64,000 nucleotides of DNA from Alphaproteobacteria bacterium (GTDB taxonomy: Bacteria > Pseudomonadota > Alphaproteobacteria > Caulobacterales > Hyphomonadaceae), in NCBI GenBank assembly GCA_016125405.1, contig WGLW01000010.1:124001-188000 (forward strand), read 5' to 3'. Every line of letters begins with the position of its first letter. The first letter of the stretch is position 1. A program made the translations under genes and the position numbers. Shown here in pieces: positions 47,542-57,245 of this stretch. The notes under the pieces were generated by a model that worked only from the letters and a program-made list of their open reading frames with translations, made no database searches and was not told where the DNA came from.

Positions 47542-48468
47542 ATGCGGCCAGCTATCCTAATTCACGGGCCGACGGCAAGCGGCAAGACCGGGCTCGCCAT
47601 CGCCCTTGCAAAGCGGCTCGGCGGCGAAATCGTCAATGCGGACGCCATGCAGGTCTACGCTGACCTGGACGTATTGACCGCCCGGCCCACAGCTGCGGAG
47701 CTGGCTGAAGCGCCGCATCATCTCTTCGGTCATGTCGATGCGGCGACGCGCTATTCGGCCGGCGCGTGGGTCAAGCAGGCGGCGGAAAGGATCGGCGCCC
47801 TGCAGTCGCAGCAGAAGGTTCCTGTCGTCGTTGGCGGCACCGGGCTCTATTTGATGGCGCTTACGGAAGGGCTGAGCGACATCCCCGAAATTCCGGAGGT
47901 TGCGCGCCGCGACGCCCGCGCCCGCGTTGCCGCCGACGCGCGCGGGGCCCATGCTGAACTGGCGCTGGCCGATCCCGTAACCGCGGCTCGCATCGGTCCG
48001 GAAGATCGCCAGCGCGTCGCCCGGGCTCTTGAAGTCTGGCTCGCCACGGCGCGCCCGATCTCCGATTATCGCGGCGCCGCGGCGCCGGTGCTCAGGCGGG
48101 GCGAGTGGCTCGGCGTCGCCTTTACGCCGCAGCGCGAGCCTCTTTATGCACGCATCAACGCCCGCGTTGACGCCATGATGCGGGCGGGCGCCCTCGAAGA
48201 GGCGCGCAGGCTTTGGGACAGGCGACTCGATCGCGATCTGCCGGCCATGCGCGCGCACGGCATGCCGGGTTTCTCAGACTATTTCGACGGGAAGACATCG
48301 CTCGATGAGGCGGTCGAACGCTGCAAACGCGATACGCGCCGCTACGCCAAGCGGCAGTTTACCTGGATCGCTCACCAGTTCACGCTGTGGACGCGCGTTC
48401 CCGCAGAAGCGCTTGACGTCCGCGCGCGCGTCGTCGCCGCGATGTGGAACGAGTTGCAGGCCGCCTAG
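47542..48468 (+). CDS. miaA: tRNA dimethylallyltransferase
   Basis: 308 residues. The P-loop GPTASGKT is at 9-16 and NADAMQVYADLDVLTARPT marks the substrate Asp/Gln region. MiaA adds dimethylallyl to A37 of tRNAs reading UNN codons. A GTG directly upstream (47539) is an alternative start. The divergence from serB and the following ilv operon match a common alphaproteobacterial order. Downstream 48469-48710 has no clear gene. Confidence 0.95.
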   Translation: MRPAILIHGPTASGKTGLAIALAKRLGGEIVNADAMQVYADLDVLTARPTAAELAEAPHHLFGHVDAATRYSAGAWVKQAAERIGALQSQQKVPVVVGGTGLYLMALTEGLSDIPEIPEVARRDARARVAADARGAHAELALADPVTAARIGPEDRQRVARALEVWLATARPISDYRGAAAPVLRRGEWLGVAFTPQREPLYARINARVDAMMRAGALEEARRLWDRRLDRDLPAMRAHGMPGFSDYFDGKTSLDEAVERCKRDTRRYAKRQFTWIAHQFTLWTRVPAEALDVRARVVAAMWNELQAA

Positions 48469-48710
48469 CCTGGGCGGCCGGGCGGCGCCTTCGCCTTCCC
48501 TTTGGTCCGATTCCGGATGCGGTCGCCCCCCCGTGCGGGCGAGTCGGCCGGGAAGCGCCTCGCCACCGCACCGCACGGAATGGTGATCGGATCCGCTGTG
48601 ATTATGCCGTCGCCGCACCGTCAGAAGGAAAAGAGACGCAGGTTCAAGCCATTGCCGGAAAGCGCGCGTGGTCGTAGGGTAAACTCAACCCAGCAGACCG
48701 GAGTCCGACT

Positions 48711-49820
48711 GTGAAACTGCTATCGAAACTCGCCCTTGGAACCGCCTTGTGTCTCACGCCGGTTGCGGCGTCAGGCCTCTATCAGGCGATCGCCCAGGCG
48801 GCCCCAGCGCCCTACACGCCGCCGATGACCAAGTTTGGCCAGCCCGACATTGGCGGCTACTGGGCCAACTCGACGCTCACGCCGATCACGCGCGCGGCGA
48901 AGTACAAGGATGAAAAGGTCTTCACGCCTGAGCAGGTGAAGCAGCTCGAGGGCGCGGCTGCGACCGAGTTCCAGGAAGGCCAGGAACGCACCGACCCGAA
49001 TGGCGGTGCGGAATACAAAAACCCGACGACAGTCGAGCGTCCGGAATTCAAGGCGGCCGGCGGCGCTGTGGGCGGCTACAACACGTTCTGGCTCGATCCG
49101 GGCAACCAGATCATGCGCGTCAAGGGTGAGCCACGCACGTCGCTGATCACCACGCCGGACGGTCAGGTGCCCAAAACCATCAGCGGGAAGCGCCCGAGCC
49201 AGTACGGCGGCTATGGCCGCGGCGGCTCCAAGGACCATCCGTACGCCAACCTCGATTATGAAACCCGTTCGATGGGCGAACGCTGCATCATCGGTTTCGG
49301 TCGCAATGGTGGACCGCCGATGTTCCCGAACGGCTTCTACAACAACGACTACCAGATCATTCAGACGCCGAAAAACGTCATGATCGAAGTCGAAATGAAC
49401 CACGACACGCGGATCATCCGTCTCGACGCGAAGCACCGCACCGACGATGTGCGCCCCTATTTCGGCGACTCGATCGGTCACTGGGAAGGCAACACGCTGG
49501 TGGTCGAAACCAACCACATTCCGGAAAGCCAGGCGTTCATGGGCTCCTGGAAGGACCTTACGGTCACGGAGCGCTTTACCCGCACGGCGCCAGACCGGCT
49601 CTACTATCAGTTCACAGTCAGCGACCCGACCATGTGGGCCGAACCCTGGGGCGGCGAGTACGAGTTCCACCCGATGAAGGGCGTGATCTACGAATACGCC
49701 TGCCACGAAGGAAACTACGCTCTGCCGGGCATCCTCTCGGGCAACAAGTCGGACTACGAAAAGGCCGAAGCCGCCGATAAGGACAAAGCCAAGGCCAAGC
49801 CGGTTTCGGCCAAGCACTAG
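48711..49820 (+). CDS. secreted protein of a widespread uncharacterised family
   Basis: 369 residues from a GTG (GGAG seven bases upstream) with a signal peptide (about 1-30). The conserved C-terminal half is recognisable: YNNDYQIIQTPKNVMIEVEM, DSIGHWEGNTLVVETNHI and YEYACHEGNYALPGILSG, a pattern common in secreted proteins of soil and marine bacteria whose role is unknown. The body is beta-rich with many Tyr/Trp. It has its own terminator and does not look linked to the neighbouring miaA or ilv genes. Confidence 0.8.
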   Translation: MKLLSKLALGTALCLTPVAASGLYQAIAQAAPAPYTPPMTKFGQPDIGGYWANSTLTPITRAAKYKDEKVFTPEQVKQLEGAAATEFQEGQERTDPNGGAEYKNPTTVERPEFKAAGGAVGGYNTFWLDPGNQIMRVKGEPRTSLITTPDGQVPKTISGKRPSQYGGYGRGGSKDHPYANLDYETRSMGERCIIGFGRNGGPPMFPNGFYNNDYQIIQTPKNVMIEVEMNHDTRIIRLDAKHRTDDVRPYFGDSIGHWEGNTLVVETNHIPESQAFMGSWKDLTVTERFTRTAPDRLYYQFTVSDPTMWAEPWGGEYEFHPMKGVIYEYACHEGNYALPGILSGNKSDYEKAEAADKDKAKAKPVSAKH

Positions 49821-49847
49821 GCCCGAACAGCGAAGCTGGAAGACACC

Positions 49848-49883
49848 GCGGCGGGACCCGAAAAGGTCCCGCCGCTTCTTTTT
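49848..49883 (+). terminator. Rho-independent terminator of the secreted protein gene
   Basis: An 11-bp stem (GCGGCGGGACC at 49848-49858 with 49865-49875), a six-base loop and a T-rich run (TTCTTTTTGG). It isolates the gene from the ilv operon that begins about 300 bases later. Confidence 0.9.
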
Positions 49884-49934
49884 GGCGCTGACCGGACGAA
49901 AGGCGGCATGGCGTTGGAGAATGGGCCGCCATCA

Positions 49935-49990
49935 GGGTCAATTCTGCCCGATTCGCGGAGATTGACCCCGTCGTCGCGAAACGCTAAGTC
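49935..49990 (+). promoter_or_regulatory. candidate promoter and inverted repeat ahead of the ilv leader
   Basis: An 8-bp inverted repeat GGGTCAAT (49935-49942)/ATTGACCC (49961-49968) overlaps a TTGACC -35 box (49962-49967); a weak -10 TAAGTC (49985-49990) lies at a 17-base spacing. Transcription from here would begin about 20 bases before the leader peptide. The -10 match is poor, so confidence is low. Confidence 0.35.
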
Positions 49991-50016
49991 CCTATTCCGT
50001 CGCCTTAAGGGGATCC

Positions 50017-50079
50017 ATGCCCATGACGCCGCGCAGCCTGCGCCTCGTACTCGTAATCGGCTCGCCGCCGGCCTCCTGA
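50017..50079 (+). CDS. ilv leader peptide (attenuation control)
   Basis: A 20-codon frame starting at ATG (or at the ATG two codons on) with AAGGGG upstream, ending TGA at 50077-50079. Codons 8-14 read Leu-Arg-Leu-Val-Leu-Val-Ile, and both Val codons are GTA, which is uncommon in this high-GC genome. A stalled ribosome at this Leu/Val/Ile run would respond to branched-chain aminoacyl-tRNA. A GGCCTC in its end (50070-50075) can pair with GAGGCC inside the downstream terminator stem (50122-50127), which would provide a simple antiterminator. Structural interpretation is inferred. Confidence 0.65.
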   Translation: MPMTPRSLRLVLVIGSPPAS

Positions 50080-50110
50080 CACGGGAGACCGAACGGCGAG
50101 TTACGCATGA

Positions 50111-50139
50111 AAGGGCCCCGCGAGGCCCTTTTTCTTTTC
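50111..50139 (+). terminator. attenuator-type terminator upstream of ilvI
   Basis: A 7-bp stem (AAGGGCC at 50111-50117 with GGCCCTT at 50124-50130) followed by a run TTTCTTTT. It sits 32 bases past the leader peptide stop and 43 bases before ilvI, in the classical attenuator position. It may also simply terminate incoming transcripts. Confidence 0.75.
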
Positions 50140-50181
50140 CTGCCTGCCGCTGACACGTGACTAGACTTCAGGAAGACCAAA

Positions 50182-51972
50182 ATGGACGGAAATTCCGCGA
50201 TGGACGCGAAGACGCCAGCCGACGCCACAGAGATCATGACCGGCGCGGAGATCGTACTTCGCGCGCTTGCTGATCAAGGCGTCGACACGATCTTCGGTTA
50301 CCCGGGCGGGGCCGTGCTTCCCATCTACGACGCCATCTACGCCCAGCAGCGCGTGCGCCACATACTGGTGCGGCACGAGCAGGGCGCCGGCCACATGGCC
50401 GAGGGCTACGCCCGCTCGACCGGCAAGTGCGGCGTGGCGCTGGCGACGTCCGGTCCGGGCGCCACCAACATGGTCACGCCAATCGCCGATGCGCTGATGG
50501 ACTCGATTCCGATGGTGGTGATCACCGGTCAGGTGCCGACGCACCTGATCGGATCGGACGCCTTTCAGGAAGCCGACACGGTCGGCATCACGCGCGCCTG
50601 CACCAAGCACAACTATCTTGTTCGCGACGTGAATGATCTGGCGCGCATCATCCATGAGGCGTTCTATATCGCCACGCATGGCCGTCCGGGTCCGGTGGTG
50701 ATCGACATTCCCAAGAACGTGCAGTTCGCGAAGGGACGTTATATCGGCCCGGATGCGATCGAGCACCGGACCTACCGTCCCCGCACCGAGCCGGTGTCGG
50801 GCCGCATCGAGGAGGCCGTCGCGCTGATGGCGCGGGCCGAGCGGCCAGTGATCTATTCGGGCGGCGGGGTGATCAATTCAGGTCCCAAGGCCGCCAAGGC
50901 TCTGCGCGCGCTCGCCAAGGCGACCGGATTTCCGGTGACGTCCACGCTGATGGGGCTCGGCGCCTTTCCGGCGTCCGACAAGCAGTGGCTGGGCATGGTG
51001 GGCATGCACGGCTCGTTCGAGTCCAACAACGCCATGCACGATTGCGACGTCATGCTGTGCATCGGCGCGCGCTTCGACGACCGCGTCACGGGCCGGCTCG
51101 ACGCGTTCTCGCCGCGCAGCCGGAAGATCCACATCGACGTCGATCCGTCGTCGATCAACAAGAACGTCCGGGTCGACGTGCCGATCGTGGCTGACGCCGG
51201 CAAGGCGATGGAAGCCCTGACCGAGACGTGGGCGAAGCGCTCGCCGCGCCGCACGCCCGATCTCGCTCCCTGGTGGGAACAGATCGACCAGTGGCGCGCC
51301 CGCAAGAGTTTCGCGTACCCCGCATCCAAAGCGGTTATCAAGCCGCAGCACGCCATCGAGCGGCTCTATGCGCTGACCCGCGACCGCGATGTCTACATCA
51401 CCACGGAAGTCGGTCAGCACCAGATGTGGGCGGCGCAGTTCTTCCACTTCGACGAGCCGAACCGCTGGATGACGTCTGGCGGCCTCGGAACGATGGGTTA
51501 CGGCCTGCCGGCTGCTGTGGGCGTCCAGGCGGCGCATCCCAAATCGCTGGTCATCGACATCGCCGGCGACGCCTCCGTCCAGATGACGATGCAGGAAATG
51601 TCGACGGCGGTTCAGCACGAGCTGCCGGTCAAGATCTTCATCCTCAACAATTCCTGGATGGGCATGGTCCGGCAGTGGCAGCAGCTGCTGCACGGCGAGC
51701 GCTACTCGCATTCCTATTCCGACAGCCTGCCGGACTTCGTGAAACTGGCGGAGGCCTATGGCGGCCATGGCGTGATGTGCGAGGATCCGGCGCAGCTTGA
51801 CGCGGCGATCATGGAGATGATCGACACGCCCAGGCCGGTTCTGTTCGACTGCCGCGTGGAAAAGGCCGAAAACTGCTTCCCGATGATCCCGTCGGGAGCG
51901 GCGCACAACGAGATGATCCTCGGCAAGATCACAGGCGACGAAATTGGCGACGCCGGCAAGATGCTGGTTTAG
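50182..51972 (+). CDS. ilvI: acetolactate synthase, catalytic (large) subunit
   Basis: 596 residues with the ThDP-enzyme fold. Catalytic Glu66 is in LVRHEQGAGHMAEGYAR, with the N-terminal GYPGGAVLPIYDA. The ThDP pyrophosphate-binding motif is GDASVQMTMQEM...NNSWMGMVRQWQ. It condenses pyruvate with pyruvate or 2-ketobutyrate, the first common step of valine, leucine and isoleucine synthesis. AGGA stands 8 bases before the ATG. It heads the operon with the regulatory subunit gene 12 bases downstream. Annotation as ilvB would be equally acceptable. Confidence 0.95.
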   Translation: MDGNSAMDAKTPADATEIMTGAEIVLRALADQGVDTIFGYPGGAVLPIYDAIYAQQRVRHILVRHEQGAGHMAEGYARSTGKCGVALATSGPGATNMVTPIADALMDSIPMVVITGQVPTHLIGSDAFQEADTVGITRACTKHNYLVRDVNDLARIIHEAFYIATHGRPGPVVIDIPKNVQFAKGRYIGPDAIEHRTYRPRTEPVSGRIEEAVALMARAERPVIYSGGGVINSGPKAAKALRALAKATGFPVTSTLMGLGAFPASDKQWLGMVGMHGSFESNNAMHDCDVMLCIGARFDDRVTGRLDAFSPRSRKIHIDVDPSSINKNVRVDVPIVADAGKAMEALTETWAKRSPRRTPDLAPWWEQIDQWRARKSFAYPASKAVIKPQHAIERLYALTRDRDVYITTEVGQHQMWAAQFFHFDEPNRWMTSGGLGTMGYGLPAAVGVQAAHPKSLVIDIAGDASVQMTMQEMSTAVQHELPVKIFILNNSWMGMVRQWQQLLHGERYSHSYSDSLPDFVKLAEAYGGHGVMCEDPAQLDAAIMEMIDTPRPVLFDCRVEKAENCFPMIPSGAAHNEMILGKITGDEIGDAGKMLV

Positions 51973-51984
51973 AAGGCCCGGACG

Positions 51985-52584
51985 ATGACCCGCACACCAC
52001 GCACCCGCACCGCAGCCAGACCGGGCGCCCGCAACGGCGTCCGCGAGGATCCCGCCTCGGCCTACGACATGACGCAGACCGAAGAGGCGGTGGAGCGGCG
52101 CACGCTGGCGTGCATCGTCGACAACGAACCGGGCGTTCTCGGCCGCGTCGTCGGTCTGTTCTCGGCGCGCGGATACAACATCGAATCCCTCACCGTGGCG
52201 GAGATCGACCGCAACGCCCGCCAGTCGCGCATCACCATCGTCACGTCCGGCACCAACCATGTGCTCGAGCAGATCGAGCAGCAGCTTCTTCGGCTCGTTC
52301 CGGTCGCCAAGGTGATCGACGTCACTCAGTCCGGCGGGATCGAGCGCGAGCTCGCGCTGGTGAAGGTGGCCGGTACGGGCGAAAAACGCGTCGAGGCGCT
52401 GCGCATCGCGGAAATCTTCCGGGCCCGCGTCATCGACACCACCAATGAGAGTTTCATCTTCGAGGTCACCGGCGCCTCGGCCAAGATCGACCAGTTCATC
52501 GAACTCATGCGCCCCCTCGGCCTTGTCGAGGTTTCGCGCACCGGCGTGCTTTCCATCCAGCGCGGCAAGGAGAAGGCGGGATGA
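51985..52584 (+). CDS. ilvH: acetolactate synthase, regulatory (small) subunit
   Basis: 199 residues. The ACT domain starts RTLACIVDNEPGVLGRVVGLFSARGYNIESLTVAEID, the valine-sensing region, followed by the conserved small-subunit C-terminal domain ending GVLSIQRGKEKAG. An N-terminal extension of about 28 residues is Arg-rich. The AAGG before the ATG is weak. The stop overlaps the next gene by 4 bases (ATGA). Confidence 0.95.
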   Translation: MTRTPRTRTAARPGARNGVREDPASAYDMTQTEEAVERRTLACIVDNEPGVLGRVVGLFSARGYNIESLTVAEIDRNARQSRITIVTSGTNHVLEQIEQQLLRLVPVAKVIDVTQSGGIERELALVKVAGTGEKRVEALRIAEIFRARVIDTTNESFIFEVTGASAKIDQFIELMRPLGLVEVSRTGVLSIQRGKEKAG

Positions 52585-53156
52585 CATCCCTGGCTTCGCG
52601 TACTCCGTTCATCGCGGCCTTCGCCGCCATGACGCTCTGTCTCGCCATCGCAGCCTGCTCGCCCAAAGCGGCGACACCGGCAGGGGAGGACAGCGCGCCA
52701 GCGACGGCCGACCGCAACGAGGCGATCGTCAAGGACGTGATGAAGGTCGACCAGGCTTTCTCGGACATGGCGCAGAAGGACGGCGTTGGCGCGGCTTTCC
52801 TCGCCTACATGGACCCGATGGAGGGCGAGATGATCCAGCCCGGCGAGATCGTCAACGGCTCGGACGCCATCCGCAAGGCCTTCGCCAACTGGCCCGCCAA
52901 CCAGACGCTGGTCTGGTCGCCGGATGATGGCTACGCCTCGCAGTCCGGAGACCTTGCCGTCACCACCGGCCCCTATCAGCAGAAAGTCGATGGCGTGACG
53001 CGCGGCACGGGCCGCTATGTCACGGTCTGGCGCAAGGATGCGGCGGGCGAGTGGAAAGGCCTGATGGATCTGGGCGTGCCCGATCCCGGCCTCGCGGTTC
53101 CGCCCGGCCAGCAATCGTCCCCCGCCACCTCGCCGGCGGAGCCAAAGCCGCAGTGA
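52581..53156 (+). CDS. lipoprotein with SnoaL/DUF4440-like domain in the ilv operon
   Basis: 191 residues. The start ATG overlaps the ilvH stop. A signal with lipobox IAAC (Cys26) is followed by a Ser/Ala linker and a SnoaL-like sequence (KDVMKVDQAFSDMAQKDGVGAAFLAYMDPM, then GTGRYVTVWRKDAAGEWKGLMDLG), the DUF4440 pattern. Members of this fold are diverse, and no catalytic role is inferred. A Pro/Ser-rich tail closes the protein. Its stop overlaps the next gene (GTGA), so both are translated with the ilv operon. Confidence 0.75.
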   Translation: MTSLASRTPFIAAFAAMTLCLAIAACSPKAATPAGEDSAPATADRNEAIVKDVMKVDQAFSDMAQKDGVGAAFLAYMDPMEGEMIQPGEIVNGSDAIRKAFANWPANQTLVWSPDDGYASQSGDLAVTTGPYQQKVDGVTRGTGRYVTVWRKDAAGEWKGLMDLGVPDPGLAVPPGQQSSPATSPAEPKPQ

Positions 53157-53656
53157 GTGACCTTCTCGCCTTCCTGCGCGACAACGCGCTGTCGGCGGCA
53201 AGCCTTGCGGTTTCGTCGCTCGTCGCGATTTCGCTGGCCCTGTTTGCAGCGCAGTCCAGCCGGCGCGACAGCGAAAGCCGGATCTGGCGCGAGATGGTCG
53301 TGCCCCAGCTGGCCGAATTCCTGGCCGTCAACGAACGTATTATCTCGATGGAGTCCGAGCTGTGGGCCCATCGCGATGCGCACGGCGTCACGTCGCAGGC
53401 CGCGATCATGAGCGACATCAAGTCAGCCCATCTCGATCTCTTGAGGCGAACCTACGCCATCGAACTCCTGCTTGACCCGAAGAAGCCGCTGCACGCGAAG
53501 CTGATGCAGGCGCTCAATGGCGTTCGTTCGACGTCCTACCTCAACGAGAGCACGCGGCTGGTGATGCCGGGAGAAGCCGAAAAACAGCTTCGCCAGAGCC
53601 GCAATCCCGAGCCGATCTTTGAAACCGCCCGTGCGATCGCACGGCGCATAGGCTAG
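53153..53656 (+). CDS. single-pass membrane protein in the ilv operon, unknown function
   Basis: 167 residues from a GTG overlapping the lipoprotein stop (GTGA). One N-terminal membrane segment (about 10-32, [24 protein letters not shown]) leads to a long helical charged domain with no recognised motif ([23 protein letters not shown]). I do not recognise a family. It is 22 bases before ilvC. Its placement suggests coexpression with branched-chain amino-acid synthesis, but its role cannot be stated. Confidence 0.65.
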   Translation: MSDLLAFLRDNALSAASLAVSSLVAISLALFAAQSSRRDSESRIWREMVVPQLAEFLAVNERIISMESELWAHRDAHGVTSQAAIMSDIKSAHLDLLRRTYAIELLLDPKKPLHAKLMQALNGVRSTSYLNESTRLVMPGEAEKQLRQSRNPEPIFETARAIARRIG

Positions 53657-53678
53657 TCTGAGACCAGGAAAGAGTAAG

Positions 53679-54698
<1,020 letters not shown>

Positions 54699-54714
54699 AC
54701 GGTCCTGATCGTTG

Positions 54715-54756
54715 AAACAAAAAGGGCCCCGGTGAAAACCGGGGCCCTTTCATTTT
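54715..54756. terminator. bidirectional terminator between ilvC and hppA
   Basis: A perfect 12-bp stem (AAAGGGCCCCGG at 54721-54732 with 54739-54750) and six-base loop, with T-rich sequence on both sides: TTTCATTTTG on the plus strand and TTTTTGTTTC on the minus strand. Both convergent genes can end here. Confidence 0.9.
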
Positions 54757-54772
54757 GTCGATCAGGTCCGCC

Positions 54773-56950
54773 TCAGCCGGCGGCCGCCATGGCGGCGAGC
54801 ATCAGCAGCGCCACGATGTTGGTGATCTTGATCATCGGGTTCACGGCGGGGCCCGCCGTGTCCTTGTAGGGGTCGCCGACGGTGTCGCCGGTCACGGCCG
54901 CCTTGTGGGCTTCCGATCCCTTCTTGTGCGTGACGCCGTCCTTGTCGGTGAAGCCGTCCTCGAACGACTTCTTGGCGTTGTCCCAGGCGCCGCCGCCCGC
55001 CGTCATCGAGACGGCGACGAAGAGGCCGGTGACGATCACGCCCAGCAGCATCGCGCCCAGCGCCGAGAGCGCCTGGCCCTTGGCGACGTCGGTGAAGCCG
55101 CCGATGGCCCAGATTGCAAGGAACAGCACGATCGGGGAAAGAACCGGCAGCAGCGAGGGCACAACCATTTCCTTGATCGCGGCCCGGGTCAGCATGTCCA
55201 CGGCGCGGCCATAGTTGGGCTTAGCGGCGAACTCCATGATGCCGGGGATTTCCTTGAACTGCTTGCGCACTTCCTCGACCACCGACTGCGCCGCGCGTCC
55301 CACGGCCATCATCGACATGCCGCCGAAGAGGAAGGGCAGGAGACCGCCGAACAGCAGGCCGACCACCACATAGGGGTTCGACAGGTCGAAGTTGGCGTGC
55401 ACGTTGTCGAAGAACGAACCCGGGGCGGCGTTCTTCGAGAAGAAGTCGAGGTCCGAGGTGAACGCTGCGAACAGCACCACGGCGCCCAGCGCCGCCGAAC
55501 CGATCGCATAGCCTTTGGTGACGGCCTTGGTGGTGTTGCCCACCGCGTCCAGCGTATCGGTGGTCTCGCGCACCTTGTCGTCCAGCGACGACATTTCGGC
55601 GATGCCGCCGGCGTTGTCGGTCACCGGTCCGAAGGCGTCGAGCGCCACGACCATGCCGGCGAGGGCCAGCATCGTGGTGACGGCGATGGCCACGCCGATG
55701 AGGTGGCCCAGCGTGTAGGTGAAGATGATGCCGGCGATGATGATCAGCGCCGGAATGGCGGTCGCCTCGAGCGAGACGGCGAGGCCCTGGATCACGTTTG
55801 TGCCGTGTCCCGAAACCGAAGCCTGCGCGATCGATCGCACAGGGCGGTAGCCGACGCCGGTATAGTATTCGGTGACCCAGATGATCAGGCCGGTGACGAC
55901 CAGGCCCGCGACGCCGCACAGGAAGATGTTGATGCCGGTGAGCGAGAAGCCGTCCGTGGCCGTGGTCAGCGACACCGTGGTGGGATCGCCAAGCACGAGG
56001 TAGATCGCGCCGTAGAGCGCCGGGATCGACAGCACGGCGGATGCGATGAAGCCCTTGTAGAGGGCGCCCATCACGTTGCGCGAGTCCTTGCCCAGCTGCA
56101 CGAAGAACGTGCCGATGATCGAGGTGACGATGCAGACGCCGGCGATCACCAGCGGCAGCAGCATCATCTTGCCGATCGAATCGAGGTCGCCAGCGAAGGC
56201 GATCGAGGAGAGCACCATGGTGGCGACGATGGTCACCGCATAGGTCTCGAAGAGGTCAGCGGCCATGCCGGCGCAGTCGCCGACGTTGTCGCCCACGTTG
56301 TCGGCGATGGTGGCCGGGTTGCGCGGATCATCCTCCGGGATGCCGGCTTCCACCTTGCCCACCATGTCGCCGCCCACGTCGGCGCCCTTGGTGAAGATGC
56401 CGCCGCCGAGACGGGCGAAGATCGAGATCAGCGAGGCGCCGAAGCCGAGAGCGACGAGCGCGTCGACCACTGTGCGGTCGGACGGATCGAGGCCGAGGCC
56501 CACCGTGAGCACGATGTAGTATCCGGCGAGGCCGAGCAGGGCGAGGCCCACCACGAACATGCCGGTCACCGCGCCTGACTGGAACGCCACGTTGAGACCC
56601 TGGCCGAGGCCCTTGGACGAGGCCTCGGTGGTCCGAACGTTGGCGCGGACCGAAACGATCATGCCGATAAAGCCGGCCGCGCCGGAAAGCACCGCGCCGA
56701 GCACGAAGCCCACCGGCGATTCCCAGTTCTTGAAGAAGAAGGCGATGGCGATGGTGACGACGACGCCGACCATGGCGATGGTCTGGTACTGGCGCTTCAG
56801 GTAGGCGTCAGCGCCTTCCTGGATGGCGGCGGCGATCTCCTGCATCTTGGCGTTGCCCGAGGGCATGGCCATCAGCCGCTGGATTGTGAGAACGCCGTAG
56901 ATAACGGCGATAGCGCCCGCAATAAGGGGCAGCCACAACTGCAAGCTCAT
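54773..56950 (-). CDS. hppA: K+-independent proton-translocating pyrophosphatase
   Basis: 725 residues with about 16 membrane segments. The pyrophosphate site carries [35 protein letters not shown]. The GNTTKA motif has Lys in the place that marks the potassium-independent class (an Ala there marks K+-dependent ones). It hydrolyses PPi and pumps protons across the cytoplasmic membrane. AGGG lies 7 bases before the ATG. The C-terminus is Ala/Gly-rich. Divergent from the outer-membrane protein gene at 57246. Confidence 0.96.
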   Translation of the reverse strand: MSLQLWLPLIAGAIAVIYGVLTIQRLMAMPSGNAKMQEIAAAIQEGADAYLKRQYQTIAMVGVVVTIAIAFFFKNWESPVGFVLGAVLSGAAGFIGMIVSVRANVRTTEASSKGLGQGLNVAFQSGAVTGMFVVGLALLGLAGYYIVLTVGLGLDPSDRTVVDALVALGFGASLISIFARLGGGIFTKGADVGGDMVGKVEAGIPEDDPRNPATIADNVGDNVGDCAGMAADLFETYAVTIVATMVLSSIAFAGDLDSIGKMMLLPLVIAGVCIVTSIIGTFFVQLGKDSRNVMGALYKGFIASAVLSIPALYGAIYLVLGDPTTVSLTTATDGFSLTGINIFLCGVAGLVVTGLIIWVTEYYTGVGYRPVRSIAQASVSGHGTNVIQGLAVSLEATAIPALIIIAGIIFTYTLGHLIGVAIAVTTMLALAGMVVALDAFGPVTDNAGGIAEMSSLDDKVRETTDTLDAVGNTTKAVTKGYAIGSAALGAVVLFAAFTSDLDFFSKNAAPGSFFDNVHANFDLSNPYVVVGLLFGGLLPFLFGGMSMMAVGRAAQSVVEEVRKQFKEIPGIMEFAAKPNYGRAVDMLTRAAIKEMVVPSLLPVLSPIVLFLAIWAIGGFTDVAKGQALSALGAMLLGVIVTGLFVAVSMTAGGGAWDNAKKSFEDGFTDKDGVTHKKGSEAHKAAVTGDTVGDPYKDTAGPAVNPMIKITNIVALLMLAAMAAAG

Positions 56951-57146
56951 GAACGATCCCTCTCAACCGCCAAGACACGAGGGTACGGGCGCAGCCGCTC
57001 TTCGACGGACCTTGAAAGCCCCGCCCCTCAAAAGTGGCGGGACCATGCCAACAATGGCGGCGGCGCGCAATACGCGGAATTGAGGCGGGTTTTACCGAAT
57101 TTCAATGCTTGGCGGACGTCGCGTCGCGCGTCGTCGAAGGATTCGG

Positions 57147-57154
57147 TTAACCAT
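57147..57154 (+). promoter_or_regulatory. possible CtrA half-site (TTAACCAT)
   Basis: A perfect TTAACCAT octamer at 57147-57154, about 92 bases before the outer-membrane protein gene. It matches the CtrA half-site found in Caulobacter-type cell-cycle promoters. The second TTAA at N7 spacing is absent, so binding is doubtful. Confidence 0.25.
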
Positions 57155-57245
57155 AACGGGCGAGCCTTTGGCGTTCTCGCATACCCACGGCGACACCGGG
57201 CTTGCCTCTGCATCCCCGCCGGTCTCCAGCCCCGACGAGGACCAG

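Noticed and set aside
49908-50153. 81-codon plus-strand frame through the ilv leader region
   Set aside because: It runs through the promoter, leader peptide and terminator stem in a different frame. The Leu/Val/Ile leader frame with a ribosome site explains the region better.
50878-52587. 569-codon minus-strand frame opposite ilvI and ilvH
   Set aside because: Antisense to two enzymes with clear motifs. The start would lie at the ilvH end, with no conserved features.
54755-56578. 607-codon open frame on the plus strand opposite hppA
   Set aside because: Its translation is almost all Asp, His, Arg, Gly and Glu. It is a mirror of hppA codon bias, and no ribosome site or motif supports it.
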